Source of the DNA: Pseudopithomyces maydicus
Taxonomy: Eukaryota > Ascomycota > Dothideomycetes > Pleosporales > Didymosphaeriaceae
Reading direction: 5' to 3'
Length of the DNA: 64,000 bases
Assembly (NCBI GenBank): GCA_026873275.1
Contig: JANTUC010000001.1
Location: 1,922,001-1,986,000, forward strand
Made by a program: the position numbers and the translations under genes. The notes below the pieces were generated by a model. The model saw nothing but the letters and a program-made list of their open reading frames with translations, had not been told where the DNA came from and did not search any database. Positions 42,978 through 55,824 of this stretch are shown one piece after another (within the stretch, counting starts at the first letter, position 1; the number at the start of each line of letters is the position of its first letter).

Positions 42978-45900
42978 ATGAACGACGCTCGCCACGCCCA
43001 CCCGCCCTCCACCTATCTATACGACCCCCACATCGCCAACATTCATTCGGTGCACGCTCGGATCGGAGAAAAGCAAACCGCGCGCAGGCAAGATCCCGAG
43101 GGATTCGTGTTGAAGGGTAGGTACAACCCACCACCATTGACTGCTGCTGCACCCCGCGATCCGCACCCCGCACAGCTGGTTCCGCAGCTGCTGCTTCCCG
43201 ACGACGCCCAGCTGAATCCCCACCGCCCCTATCCTACCGTAACCGTGTCGGGTCCACCATCGACGGCCGCCCAGGCCCACCCCCGGAGCGGAATACCGGT
43301 CGCACGAACAACTTGAATCCCAACCGCGAGGGCCCTCATGGGAGGAAAGGTGGTCCGGACAGCGCTCGCAGTGGCGCTTCGTCGATGACGTCCAACGGCG
43401 TCCGCAGTATGGGGAACAAACGCGAAGAAAACACGCCGGCCGCACGAGCTACACGGCCCTCCATTGTGTCGCAGCACTCGAATTCCGTGCCCTCGACGCC
43501 TCTGCAGAACGCCCGTCAGTATGAGTCGCGCTCACGGTCGCCCTCGCCCAGCAATGGGCTCGGTAGCCACTCGCCTCGCTCCGTGTCTTCTGAGGCCAAC
43601 CCTGCAACCCTGCCCGCACGCCCTGGACGCCTCATCCGGTGCAAGTACGAGACCAGCACGCAGTTTGGCAGGCGGAGAATGCCATACGATTCGTCTGACG
43701 TGCTCGATAAATCCAAAGAGGAGCCCAAGAAGGTGCTAGATCCGAACGAAGATGACAAGTTGAGCGGTGATATGCGAGAATTGTACGACCGGTTACAGCC
43801 GACCAAAGAGAATACGGAGCGGAGAGACCAGTTCGTCCAGAAGTTGCAGAGCATACTGGAGACTGAATTTCCGGGCAACGAGTTCAAGGTCCATGTCTTT
43901 GGCTCTTCTGGGAACCAGCTATACACCAGCGAAAGCGATGGTAAGACCCGGCCATGGTAGTGTGGTATAGAGAGTTGTTGACAATCCTGGCAGTTGATGT
44001 TTGCATCCAAACCCCAATGATCAGGCTGGAAGAGATGCACCCGCTCGCTGAAGCTCTTGCAAAACGTACGGCATAAAGGCCCCACAAAAATAAATTCTTA
44101 CTGACAAGATGCCAGATGGTATGGAGAAAGTCGTGTGTATACCGCAGGCCAAAGTGCGTATCGTGAAAGTCTGGGACCCCGTGCTCAAGCTCGCGTGCGA
44201 CATGAACGTCAACAATACATTGGCGTTAGAGAATACCCGTATGATCAAGCTGTACATTCAAATCGATGAGCGTGTCCGGCCATTAGCTATGATAATCAAG
44301 CACTGGACTAAACAGCGCATATTGAATGATGCGGGTACGTCGTACATACCTCTTTGGGGGAAAAATACTGACGAACCTGCCAGCACTCGGAGGCACCATC
44401 AGCTCCTACACCTGGATATGTATGATCCTAAATTTTCTTCAGACGCGAGACCCGCCCGTTTTACCTTCATTGCACAATCTCCCCTACCGTGTGATCGACA
44501 AAGCCACCGGCAAACCCTCGCAGTCAGAATTCGCCGACGACTTAGATGCACTAGTGGGTTTTGGTAAGAAGAACACCGAGTCTCTGGGCCAGCTGCTTTT
44601 CCATTTCTTTCGACATTACGGACATGAGGTGGATTATGAAAAGTCCGTTGTGTCCATACGGCAGGGGCGATTACTTACTCGCGAAGAGAAGAATTGGCAC
44701 CGGGCTGGATTGCAGAAAGAGGCTCGAAATCGTCTGTGTGTTGAGGAGCCCTTCAATACCGATCGTAATCTTGGCAATTCGGCAGATGAGTTCGCCTGGC
44801 GTGGCATACATCTGGAGATTCGACGAGCGTTCGATTTCCTTGCGGACAAGCAGCAGTTACAGGCAGCATGCGAGCAGTTTGAATTTCCACCTGCACCAGC
44901 GCCCGAGGAAAGGCCACGGCCTCCGAAGCCCACAGCTCCCAAGGTCACCTTGGCTCCTAGTGTGCCTAATAACCGAAGTGGTCGCAATTCAGGCAACCAC
45001 CGTGGTGGGCGTGGGAACATGAACAATAAAGGCGGCGGGTACGGAAGACGAGCATCTAGTGGAGCTTCCTTCAACCGTCCTCCGTTTCTGAATAGTCCTC
45101 CCGTCAACGCCATGGCAGGCCAACAAGATTACAACTTCCCTCCAGGATTGAACGATCGACTACATGATCAACTGGTTCAGCACTACCAGATGCTGGAGAT
45201 CCAATCGAACTCGCTCAGACAGCAGCTTGTTGCACAGCAACGTGCCCAGCAAGCACATCAAGCGCAGGCGGCACATATGCATGCCCAAGCTCTAGCTCAG
45301 GCTCAAGCTCAGGCCCAGGCTCAGCAAAATCGTGGCCCCAGCAGCACGAACGCTTCTCCCCCAAAGGTGTCCTACATCAACGGCGGTTCTAGTCCTCGAC
45401 CCGCAGAAGCCAGCATTCCATCAAATATGCCGCAAGGATTTCTGTATCATTATCCTGCATTTTTCGACCCATCACAAGGCTCGGCCAATGCGGACGGGCC
45501 TCGAACGAATCCTTCTTCTCCGTCACTTCAAAATAGCATTCCTGGCCCACGGCGTCAACCTCATAGAGCATCCAACGCAAGTGAGACAAGCTCTATGCGT
45601 TCACAATCGCAGCCCGCACGTGGAATGCCACAAAATGCAGTACTAGCTGGTTACCCTCCAGTACCACAGTTTTTCGACCCCGCACTTGTCGCAGGTTATC
45701 CTATTGCACGCTCGACACCGGATGTACCTGGCTCGCAATTAACAGTGGATCCATCCTATAGCTCTACTCCTGGTTATACTGAAACTGCAGGCCCATCCGA
45801 AGCAAGCATTCCAAGGGAGTACGTTGGTTATTATGTTGAGGAGCAAGCAACTCCGCGATCTCTGCAGGATTATGCTGTCCCCCAGATCCCAACATACAAC

Positions 45901-46959
45901 GAGCTTGCACAAAGACGGAGGCGTGTATCTTCGGAAATCACGCAGCCGCTGCTCAATACCGCACTGAGGCGCGTATCACGTTCTCCATCTCCACTGGGTG
46001 GACACGTACGCAATTACTCATCGAATGCGCCTTTGCCACAAGTTGCGAATGTCGAACCCCAGAAAGACCGTATAGACTCAACGCATCCTTCTGTAGACGC
46101 CGGTCCTGTTATTGTGAATGGTTCATTCCCACAGCAGCCATCTGAAACACGTCCAAGAAGCGACACAGTGGAGTCTTTTGCCTCGGTTGACACAGCCAGC
46201 TCCGCAACGCATTTCTCTGACCATGATCCATATCGGATGGCTGGTATTGACCAACGGCAGAAGTCGGTTTACGAGGAGATGCAGAGGCAAAGAGTTGACG
46301 CCAGTTATGGTGCAGCATTTGTGAATGGTTCGATGAACGGTGTACCGCCTATCGACATGAACGGCTTGACAAAGGTACCGAGCGGTGGTCAACGATACTA
46401 TCCCATGCTTCCTGAAGCTTGGATAAACTACGAGATCAACAATGGCCGGAGGACTAATCAGACAGAGGACGTTTCGCCAACGAAAACGCAACCTGCGCAG
46501 TGGCGAAGCATGCCTTACAACAATGGCGTCACGTCCATAGACACATTGAACACACCACGTGCTCCTCCTCAGGAGATAAAGTCCGCTACTCTGCCCTTGC
46601 TCTCACCTGTATTCGAGACGAGGACACCATCTCCTACGGCCAGTCGCCAACCAGAGGGTGGAAAAGTATCCAATGGTGCGAAAAGTCAACCCAAAGAACA
46701 CGCTCACCAAGCACGTCGGGCATCGCATTCTACTGCACAGGCTCCCACCAATAAGGAAAACAAGCAGCAGAGCAAAGCTGGCCCTCATTCAGGTGAAAAG
46801 AGTAGTAAATCTACCGCGAACAACGGTAATAATGCGAACACCTGGCAACATTCAACCCCGCGCAACAAGAAAAAGAATAAGAAGGGGAACAAGTCGAACG
46901 ATGCAAAGTCCTCTGGCGAGCCTCTACCAGCCAATGTGGCTGATCGAAAAGGGGGTTAG
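42978..46959 (+). CDS. Cid1-like RNA nucleotidyltransferase with long disordered tail
   Basis: Five exons (42978-43116, 43176-43940, 43994-44065, 44116-44334, 44384-46959) give 1256 residues. Intron 1 lies near the N-terminus and joins frames exactly; the third acceptor is the CAG at 44113-44115. The catalytic block is HVFGSSGNQL ... SDVDVCI near residue 300, with the DxD metal pair. Then come the central domain (PLAMIIKHWTKQR, SSYTWICMILNFLQ) and the PAP/25A-associated domain near 455-500 (SLGQLLFHFFRHYG). Such enzymes add U or A tails to RNA. The last 650 residues are Gln/Ser/Pro-rich, with an Ala-Gln repeat near 45285-45325 and a basic end. The exact substrate cannot be read. Confidence 0.9.
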
Positions 46960-48026
46960 GTTCCCTACATCATTGTTGCTCCTTGGATCTACCCTCCGTT
47001 TCTTGGTCTAGCGCCTTTTTGCCGGTCTAGGCTGTTTTGAATACACATGCACAAATGTTCCGCACTGGTTTCACCGCTACTATACAGCCCGCTCGTTCAG
47101 GGGTGGTGCACAAGATACTCTATGGCAGGAGACTAAAAGCTCACGTGGGTTCACACACACCTGTCCGGGACTGACACGAGATTGTTGCGTAGCTTGAGAT
47201 TTGCGACTCGTGCTATCATCCGCTTTCCTACTTGTCATCGTGGCCATGCTCAAATGCGCCAAAAGTGTCATACGCATTCGATTTTCCGTTCCAAAAACAA
47301 GAGGTGGAGGATGCGCAGTTTGGAAAAACAAAAACAGCTGCGGAGCGGCAGCAAGAGATGAAAGAAAGTCGGAATGTTTTACAGGCTTCGTACACTGACC
47401 TTGGGTCATGATGTTTTCTTTTCGCATCCGCCAAAAACGAAGGCGGTCTGCACCTCAGCACGGTGGCCCGGAGTTGCAACAAAACAGTTTGTTCCTTTTT
47501 CCTTTTGGTACGCATTGCATGCGTCTTGAGCACAGCATGGGAGGGAGTTTTGAACCCATGTCGTTTTGTTTTATCTTTTTGTTCCAGGGTTGGGTCGGGT
47601 TGAAAGCCAAGTTGCAAGTAGTGTGGGCGGGCCTGGGCCCCATACAAAGTTTGCGTTTGCCACGGTTGGTTGGTCGGTTGGTCGGTTTCCTTACTGTTGG
47701 AGGTATATATACGGTATTGGGGGCTGCTAACTTGAACTTTGTGGTGCATTGTCCGGACGGGGATGGGCAGGATTATGGCGCGGTTGTGCTTATTTGTTAC
47801 CCAGGGGCTGGAACATGTATAGATAGATGACGGACGAGGGTCCGCAGAAAGGGCTTCGCCGCACCGAATAGGGCCAAAAGAGCAGCAGAAAAGAATAAAA
47901 ATCTGTAAAAGAGACTGGGACGGTAACTGCACTGCCAACTTTTGCACTCGGACATGGTGTTGCATTCTTTCTATGTACAGATGCAAGCGGTCGTCCGATG
48001 TACGCAGGACACGATGCCCCGGGCAA
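46960..48026. other. Convergent intergenic region
   Basis: About 1.07 kb between convergent 3' ends. A 296-codon minus-strand frame (48118-47228) is Arg/Ser/Cys-rich with no domain, and its right end overlaps the 3' end of the PRCC-like gene. It is judged spurious. GGTATATATA lies near 47701, but no gene follows it. Confidence 0.5.
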
Positions 48027-49285
48027 TCACCACCCGTACTTGCTGCCCGCCTCCTTCTTGTTCCTCCTCCCGGACGCAAAGTGCTCCTCCAACGCATCCT
48101 TCTGCGTAGCCGCGACATTGATCAAGTTCCTCAAATTGTTCTTGCCCGTACCCGAGATGGATTTGAGCGCATGGTGCTGCACCGTCTCGCCCTGCTGGCG
48201 CAACATCTCGTTATGAGCATACTCCCTATCGGTGTTGAAGTCCACGATCCTAGCCGACGCCAGATCCGGGCCTTGTCCCTTGCGACCGAAGAGTTGGCGT
48301 TGCTCGGCCTTTGAGAGATTCAGTTCGGAGGCGATGTTCGTCAGCGCGTTGGACGCGGGCGGCGGGTAGGAAGCGGTGGATGGTGCGGCCATTTGTGGGT
48401 GTGCTGAGAATGCGGAATCGGGAATGTGTGATTCTTCGTCCTCGCGGTCTTCATCGGCGCCGTAGATGAGCGGTTGGTAGTAACCGGTAGGCTGGTCCGC
48501 GGGCGCGACTGCTGCTGCCTCTTGAGGGACTCCAAATAGCGAGACCTTTGGCTTGCTTGGGGCTTCTGGTTTGCCGGCGGGTGTGCCGGATTGAGAACTA
48601 GGTTCTGGCGCTGTCTTTAAATTTGTGGAAGGCCCGGCTGCTGGTTTGGCAGCAGATGGTTTCTTTTCTTCGCCCAGGCCATGCCTTTGGGCATGAATCT
48701 GGGTCTGGCTGGCGCCGGGGCAGCTGGCTCCGGCGTTGCTACTGTGTCGCTGGGCATGGGCTTTGGTGAATCTCCCGATCTGGCGTCTGACTTGGGTGTC
48801 GGTAAGTTGAGTAGGGCTCTGAAGTCCTCTTGCTTGCGGTCCTCCTTCTTGATGGGATTGCCATTCTCGTCGTAATCTTCCAGATCAGCTCTAAGCTCTC
48901 TCTTGAATGCCGGCTCTGCACCCGTCTTCAAATTGACTCCAGCGCCCAGTCCCTTCCCCAAGCCTCTCTTGCCTAATGGCGCATTTGCGGTCGTCGCATC
49001 CACTTTTGGTTTCTTGGGCGCGGGCAGCATGGCGTTGAATCCACCAAATGCGCCGCCGCCTCCTCCAATGCGCGGCTTCTTCGCTGGGGGTGCTTCCGAC
49101 TCGATGTCATCCTTGGTGGGTTGCGGCTGCGATGCGCTGGGCAGATTGAGCCTGATCTTGCCTGGGTTGGAGCGGTCGACGACTTTCTGGAAGGCGGGCT
49201 TGGGCGCTGGCTTTGCGGCAGGCTGGGGCGCGCGGGGCGCATCGTCGCCGGAGTCTTCGGAGTCGGAGTAGCCGATCAGATTCAT
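48027..49285 (-). CDS. PRCC-like nuclear protein, with an apparent frameshift
   Basis: It starts at 49285 (MNLIGYSDSEDSGDD) and is intronless, about 419 residues if joined. The acidic start, Pro/Lys-rich middle (APPAKKPRIGGG, FMPKGMAWAKKR) and conserved C-terminal block (NLSKAEQRQLFGRKG, IVDFNTDREYAHNEMLRQ, NLRNLINVAATQ) match the PRCC / mitotic checkpoint regulator family, which is tied to splicing and MAD2B in animals. The function in fungi is poorly known. The frame shifts near 48660-48672, at a run of three T (plus strand) just after GMAWAKK, as if one base were missing. The next frame is open and carries the conserved block. It is divergent from AVO1. Confidence 0.85.
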
Positions 49286-49556
49286 GGTGGAGTGGTGGTG
49301 GCGGTGGTTATTGTCGATGAGGTCAGAAGAGCAGCCCTAGGAAGTGGACATGCACGCGCCTGGACGTTTCGCAAGGGAACTAAGGAAGCGGGAGCTCAGG
49401 CCAAGGCAAGGGTCCCGCTTCAGATCTGGGGAACGAACACAGCGCATGCCTCTACTTCACTCGGTGTTGGGTTGTCTGGGACACTGTGCTCAGCTGGCCT
49501 GAACATACAATCCTTTCCGCCTTGTATCCACGACATGCCACGGTAGAACACCCGCC
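49286..49556. promoter_or_regulatory. Shared promoter region, PRCC-like / AVO1
   Basis: 271 bases between two outward-facing housekeeping genes, so probably bidirectional. No TATA box was seen. Confidence 0.5.
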
Positions 49557-52183
49557 ATGTCCCTCCTCCAGAACGAAGAGTGAGCCCCGCGACACCTCCG
49601 CACTGCCTCCGCTAACCCCTCCGCAGCTTCGTCCTCTACACGCTGCGCACCGCCTACCTGTCCGCCATCAAGGACGGCGTGGGCGAGCGTCTGATCAATG
49701 TGAACGCCTCCGTTCTCAACGACTCGGCCTTCCGCGCCGCCGGCTGGGTGCCCAACGCCTCCGACATCAAGCGCACCTACTCGCCGCCCATACCCACCGC
49801 CATCACCTCCGAGTACTTCCAGGCTCCGCGATCAGCAGGCCTCAAGGCCCCCGAAGGCTTCGAGGATGAGGACGAGGGCGGTATGGTCACTGGCGGGGGC
49901 GCTAGCAACGACACCGTGGGGCCGACCCTGAATGCGAAGCGCCGCCGCAGAAGAGAGCTGCTGGAGGAGGATGACAGCAGCGATCTGAGCGATGAGAGCG
50001 ACGACGACGATGATGGGACACAGAGGTGAATATCGTCAGTTAAATCGCCATGCACACCTGCTGATGAAGCACGCCAGACCTGCAAACCAGATCAAATTCC
50101 AGAAAATGCCCGTCCGCACGCGCGCTGGATCCTCGCCCATTCGCGGCTCAGCATTGAGGAGTGGACTGAACGATGCAGCCGAGGGGGCCCGTCGGTCATG
50201 GTTACCTCACCCTCACGCCCCCCAGAAAGCGGCCTACGTCGTGGTTCGTCCGACGGTGTGCAGAGCATTACGAGCGTCACCACTGGACGCCCGCGTAGAG
50301 ACACAATAACCAGCAGCGAGATGTCTTCCGAGAACGAAATGGACTCGCTCTCTTTCCACAAGCGGAGAGTGAACCCCCGCAAGGCTGCTAAAGCTAACCA
50401 TCTCCTTTCACAGCGTATTAGCGAAGACGAGAAAGAGACACCCCTCGAAGCTCTCGACGAGGGCAATGAGTCGGACAGCTCGCTCTCCTCCGAGTTCTCA
50501 GGAACCGCTGACAGTGCTTCGTTCATAGGCGAGGGCGACGATCCTCTAGACTCATCACCTCCAGTTGATCTCCCTAACATGCCTGCTCTGACACCGTTTA
50601 CTAGCAATTCTCCCAGGAAGCAAAAGGCACACTTAACGCCGACGCTGCAAGCTCTGCCTCCCCCGAGACCCATCAGCTTTATCCCTCCCGTCAGTGCCCT
50701 CACGCAGGCTCTCCAGGCCAAGGAGCAGAAGCCAACAAACCCACTGCAGCGCTTTGCTGCTTGGGATGCTGCAAGCGAGGCCAATTCGAACCCCATCTAC
50801 ATCAAGCTCTATTGCCCATTTTCGTCAAAACCGGGAAAGCCACTAGAGCTGCTGATCAGGAAGACCTCCGACAATGGAAATATCGTTACAGTGGCCGAGG
50901 TTATTGGTTATGCGTTGTTGCGCTATCAAGAAGAAAAGTTGGAGCCTCCGCTCCCTGCAGAAAAGATCAATGTAAACTGCTGGGTTTTACGTATGTACGA
51001 TGATGGTGAGATTGATGACGAGTTCCCACCGTTAACAAGAAACCGTCCGTTGATGGACTTTGCGTCAAACAATAGCAGAGGCATGCGACCACGTGCTCGA
51101 GAAAAACCATGGGACGAGTTCGGTCTGGTTCAGGCCACAGAGCGCGAGATGGGAGAAAATGAAAAGATAACTCCCGATTTCAGCCGTGAAGCTGCTGCAG
51201 CTGCGGCAGCTTCGCAAAAGTCGTCCGAGGAGGCACCTGTCGCGAAGCCTGCTCCGCCCAAACCTATCCCTTCTCGCGCCAAAAGTTTCCGCAATCCCAT
51301 CACTGGACCGTCTTTTGCACCTACGGCTACTCGCAAAGATCAATCCAACTTGGCAGATGCGCCCACTATATCCAATGCGCAGTCCGCTAGTCGTACTGGT
51401 GCTCCCAAAACCCTCACTGTTCACTACACAGACGAGCACTTCAACAATAAGCGCATCCCTGTTCCCTGCACAACAGACACCTACATTGCTGAAGTGTTCG
51501 ACCAAGTATGCCGGGATCTCCGTCTCGACAAAGGTCTCTACGTCCTTAAGGTGTCCGCCAGTACCACTGTTGCGCCTCCTGATCGAACTGTCGAAGCTCT
51601 GGGTTCACGTGTAGACCTTGACCTCGTGCGACGCCGCTTCGTCGGCGACGGCGTCTTCGGCCTCTCCGGTTCACCAGGCTCATCGTCTCCCAACGCACCA
51701 TTGACTATTGCAACAGGTGGTGCACCCAAGAAAACAAAGAAGGGCGAGCGCACTGCCGCAGCAGTGTCTGGCCATGCACTCATTCACCCCCTGGCCAAAC
51801 ACAGCGACTCAAACGCTGCGCTCGCCCTCACCAATACTACGTACTACAAGCGTTGGCCAGTAACCCGCAAACAGCCCATGTCTTTTGCCTCCTCCACATC
51901 CCGCACGCTCGCCGTGGATAGCGAGTACCTACACATCATGCCAGGGGAGACAGGGACGAGCAAGCAGATCTTCGATCAGCCGGCCAAGACAACGACGGTG
52001 CATTTTAGCAGCGTGATCGGGAGCAAAGTGAGCAAGAAACACCCGAAGATGTTCAGGGTGGTAGTGTTCAAGGAGAAGGAAACCAAGCGGTATGATTTTG
52101 AGGCCGGAAGTGTGACGGACGCTGGGGAGATCGTGAGAGAGATTAAGAGAGGCGTGGATAGGTTCCATGAGGGTATCGTGTAG
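49557..52183 (+). CDS. AVO1: TORC2 subunit AVO1/Sin1, with an apparent frameshift
   Basis: Exons 49557-49579, 49627-50025 and 50078-52183 (introns 47 and 52 nt) code for about 842 residues. The N-terminus starts MSLLQNEDFVLYTLR, a Sin1 hallmark. An acidic and KMPVRTRAGSSP region follows, then the CRIM domain from about residue 379 (NPIYIKLYCPF ... NVNCWVLRMYDDGEIDDEFP), a Ras-binding-like domain, and a C-terminal PH domain from about 730 (YYKRWPV). Sin1 holds substrates to the TORC2 kinase and binds membranes. The frame shifts at the G5 run 50183-50187, one base short; the frame after it continues with the conserved protein. A missed base is likely. Confidence 0.9.
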
Positions 52184-52707
52184 GGTCTGAGAAGACTGGG
52201 CTTTGATTTGTATGGTGGAGAGAATAGAGGTGTGGAGAGCTCACTGCGGGTTTGCGCTCGAGGAGTGGAAGAATGGCTTTGGCCTTTTAATTTAAGTAGA
52301 AGACATACCCCAAATATACTTCGTTTACATGAGAGTAGTCTTTAGGTGACGACCATCTAAGTCGCCACGATTGTTGTCAGTGATGAGCATAAATTTATAT
52401 ATAAAACGGACAAGTCAAAATGCAAAGGCGCTAACAACCTCACTAGAGGTTCAGGCAAGATTCAACATCAATATATACCACGCAGGTTTTTATCCAGTAA
52501 ATTGAAGACTGACTCATGTCAAGAACTCTGCAACGAGGAGATGTAAGCAATGTTTCATGAAGATAATATGAATTAAAAAAGAATCTACGCTTCGTAACAT
52601 GAGCGCGCTCGTATCTAGTCGAGTATCGCAGGGCTATGTATATCGCAATGAATGTGTCACATCAGATGCAATCTAAGAATCTATAACAAAAAGACGCAGC
52701 ATTGCAT
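52184..52707. other. Convergent 3' intergenic region
   Basis: About 520 bases, A+T-rich, between the AVO1 and RTA1 genes. No feature was seen. Confidence 0.6.
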
Positions 52708-53786
52708 CTACTCTGAAAGCTGCGGTGTGTCATCATGCTGGGATGACTTGCGTGTAGCGTGACGGAAAGCGGAGAAGGGTGCGAAGAAGAAGGCCGGGTG
52801 GAAGACGGTGAGCACAAGGCATGCGATGGCGATCATCCTACGGTCAAGGTTAGTACTCTTACGGTAAGAAACATGTCGGGAACTGGTACTTACATTCCAT
52901 CCAACAGCAGGAACTCCTTCTCCTTCCTCATCAAGGGGTTGCCCCAACCGCCAGCCATCTCGGGAATACGGTAGATGCAACGGATCAAGACAGTGAAGTA
53001 GGCCAGCACGAGGATGCCACCGAAGACATACATCTTCCTGCTGACGGTACCGTTCGCCTTGCTGACTTCATAGTCGCTCTTCTCCGTTGCGGCGTTGCGT
53101 TCGGCACGTCCCTTTCTGTATCTCCAGAGGTAAACCAGAACCAGAATACCGCAGGCGCTCATTGTGGCGACCTGGAATGCGATTCCGGTGACGATGAGGT
53201 TGTTTCCGACGTTGACGATGTTGATGTTGTCAGATGAACCACCTCCGGCCGCAACACCTCCACCAATGGCTTGCAGAACGATGGAGGCAAAGTCGCAGCC
53301 GACGAAGACCCACGGATACAGTCTCGCTTTGAGGAGGCTGTATTGCGGCCCGCAGTAGAGCACGAAGTGCTTCAGCGTCAAGTAGATGGCGGCAGCCACG
53401 AAGGAAGGGCCCAGCACCAGGCAGCAAATCTGCATCTCGAACGCTGCCTTGTGCCATGGGTTGCTGTGCTGCAAGACGCGACCTAGGTAGCCAAGTGCCT
53501 CGAGGAGGGTGCCGCCACCGAGGGCCAGCGTATATGTCCATGTCTTGCTCCAGATGCCGATGACCAGGGAAGCGAGGAAGCAGACGGCGAATAGGGCCAG
53601 GAAGAAGGCATTAGGTCCAAGCTCGGGGTAGTAGCCATATGTCGTTGCTTCTACGGGACATAGAGGTGAAACCTCATGACATGTTCGGTAGCTGGGACGA
53701 GTGCGGTCGCGAGCTGCGAGGACGGGGCTGGCGAGGCTTAACAGCGCGAAGCTGAAGAGTGCCCCGAAGGAGGCGAATCTTGCCAT
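52708..53786 (-). CDS. RTA1-family seven-helix membrane protein
   Basis: Exons 53786-52894 and 52837-52708, with a 56-nt intron (GTAAGT, CTAAC branch site, CGTAG), give 340 residues. A signal peptide (about 1-24, ending LAA) precedes a Cys-containing outer loop and seven membrane helices. Family blocks include TLLEALGYLGR, APSF-like GPSFVAAAIYLTL, FVGCDFASIVLQAIGGG and IRCIYRIPEMAGGWGN, with a charged tail. RTA1/Rsb1 proteins help cells resist toxic lipids or 7-aminocholesterol and move sphingoid bases. The ligand is unknown. It is divergent from the Zn2Cys6 regulator at 54131. Confidence 0.9.
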
Positions 53787-54130
53787 CCTTTATTCGTATA
53801 GATGTTCCACGGAGAGGGAGATGGAGAGGAAAAAGTAAAGTAAGGAGTGGAAAAGTTCAGCCAGCCGTTAGCATGGCGTTCGTACCGCAGGGGAAAAGAA
53901 TCTGATTCCGCGCCGCCATGCTGCTACCCGCTTACCATAAGTACCTTATCGTTCTGACTTCGTCGCTTGTAAATCCAACGATTAGTCCGGGGCGAGGTTG
54001 CGAACTGCGCGCCAATCTCGCACACTTGACCCGAAGCGGACAAGTGTGCGAGGGCCAAGGTAAATTGTTACAAGGCCCAGCCTCGGTTCGATGAATCGCC
54101 GCAGCACCAAGTCCCACTCCTACCATCAGA
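53787..54130. other. Divergent promoter region, RTA1 / regulator
   Basis: 344 bases between outward-facing genes. Short purine-rich tracts, no coding signal. Confidence 0.5.
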
Positions 54131-55420
54131 ATGCCGTCAATAGTCCACCACAACAAATCCAGGCACGGTTGCTCACGCTGCAAGCTGAGACGCGTACGAG
54201 TAAGAATGTCTCTGATGACCATGCCGATCCGCTGTTGATGGTGGGAAGTGCGACCTCCAGGCACCATGTTCACACTGCCAGAGGAGGCGTGAGGAATGCA
54301 GCCTGGTCGTAACGTCAGCACCCCTTCGTATCCCAGAGGGACAACAACTATCCTTCTCCCCAGCACACACTCCGCCCCATGATAGTCCTCTCCAGCTTCA
54401 CAGACCCGACCACTTTGCCTTCCTCTCCCTGTTCGTCCCCAGCTTGGACGAGAACCCAGCCCCCAGACCGCTAGCATGGACCGAAGACTTGTTTCTAATG
54501 AGCCACTTCACGTCGGCCACCTCGTACACATTGTCCCACCGCGAAGCCGACCAGCACATGTGGCGCGTCATCGTCCCCGAGATGGCAACCGCCCACCCCT
54601 TCCTCATGCACGGCCTCCTCGCCGTCTCCGCAATGCACCTCTCCTACCTGCGCCCGCTCGCCAGGGGCACCCACGAGATGCAATCCAGCTACCACCAGGC
54701 GCTTGCAACTTCCCAGCTGCGCTCCGTACTAACCAACATCACGGCTGAAAACTGCAGCGCTGCCTTTGGCCTCTGCGCCCTGCTGACGTTGATATCCATG
54801 ATTTCTATAGCTCGCCGGTCTGATGCCGAGAGAGACAGGAGCGGCACCAGCTTCGTTGATGACACGGTGCACCACTTCATGCTCACGCGGGGCATCGGGG
54901 GTGTCCTCGGCGACCACTGGCCGACCATCATGGAAGGCCCTCTGAAGATTCTCAGCACAGACAGACTAGATGATCCAGACGCGTACGCGCTTCCCCCGCG
55001 ACAGCCCAGCAATTCACCTTCCTGCGCACCTCCATCCTGCCCACCCTGACCTCCTCCTCCCCAGACGCCCTCCGCGTCGCCACCGCCGCGCTGGACGGCC
55101 TCGAGCTCGTGTACAAGAACTGCCTCTTCCTGCACCCGCACCTGCCGCGGGCGAAGCTCGAGGTGGGCGTCACGCTGCGGTGGATGTCGCTCGTGCCGGT
55201 GGAGTTTATGACGCTCCTCAAGCAGCGGGATACGGCGGCGTTGGTGCTGCTGGCGCATTTTGTGGTGCTGTTTACGCATTTGGATGATGTGTGGTTTCTT
55301 CAGGGGTGGTGCGAGCATGCGTTGGAGAAGATTGAGACGATTGTGGGGGAGCGGGGGAGGGCGGGGTTGGAGTGGCCGGCGGAGAGGATAAGGGGGAGGG
55401 GTGGGCAGGGTGAGAGGTAG
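54131..55420 (+). CDS. Zn2Cys6 transcription factor, with an apparent frameshift
   Basis: The gene is easy to miss because its first exon is short: 54131-54199, intron 54200-54248 (GTAAGA ... GGAAG), then 54249-55420. The zinc cluster has Cys at residues 14, 17, 24, 30, 33 and 40, and the intron lies just before the third Cys. The rest is the helical fungal regulator region of the kind found in Upc2-like and related proteins. The frame shifts at the C5 run 54993-54997, one base short, after about residue 270; the next frame continues as a clean helical protein to 55420. About 413 residues if joined. The target is unknown; the RTA1 gene beside it is a candidate. Confidence 0.8.
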
Positions 55421-55824
55421 GATGGATAATTATTTGGTATCGTCTAATCTGTATGAGTAAAGCTGGGAAAGAGAGCATTCTCGACCTGGTTGATGTGTGA
55501 GCTGGAACGGATACGCCTCTTGAAGAGACTAGAGATTCATCATGCGTTGCAGGAATGTGCTGACGCTCATGATTAATACACCGTTCATAGCGTATCTATA
55601 CATGTAGTGTACTTACCAAGTAGAAATAATGTTGTCTGTCAAGTTTCGGTCGCCGGTTGATTGAATGAATGTACGAGAGTTGCATTGCTTTTCAATGGAG
55701 AGTGATTTGACTCTGGCATTGGTAGCGACAGCCTTGATGATATTTGAAGGGATGAAGTTCACTTAACTTTACTCAAAGCTTTCTAAACGCGGTTTTCAAG
55801 AGTTGCAAATAATCTTGCATTGCT
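55421..55824. other. Convergent 3' intergenic region
   Basis: About 400 bases, A+T-rich. No feature was seen. Confidence 0.6.

Noticed and set aside
47228..48118. A 296-codon minus-strand open frame
   Set aside because: It overlaps the 3' end of the PRCC-like gene in another frame, has Arg/Ser/Cys-rich composition and shows no domain.
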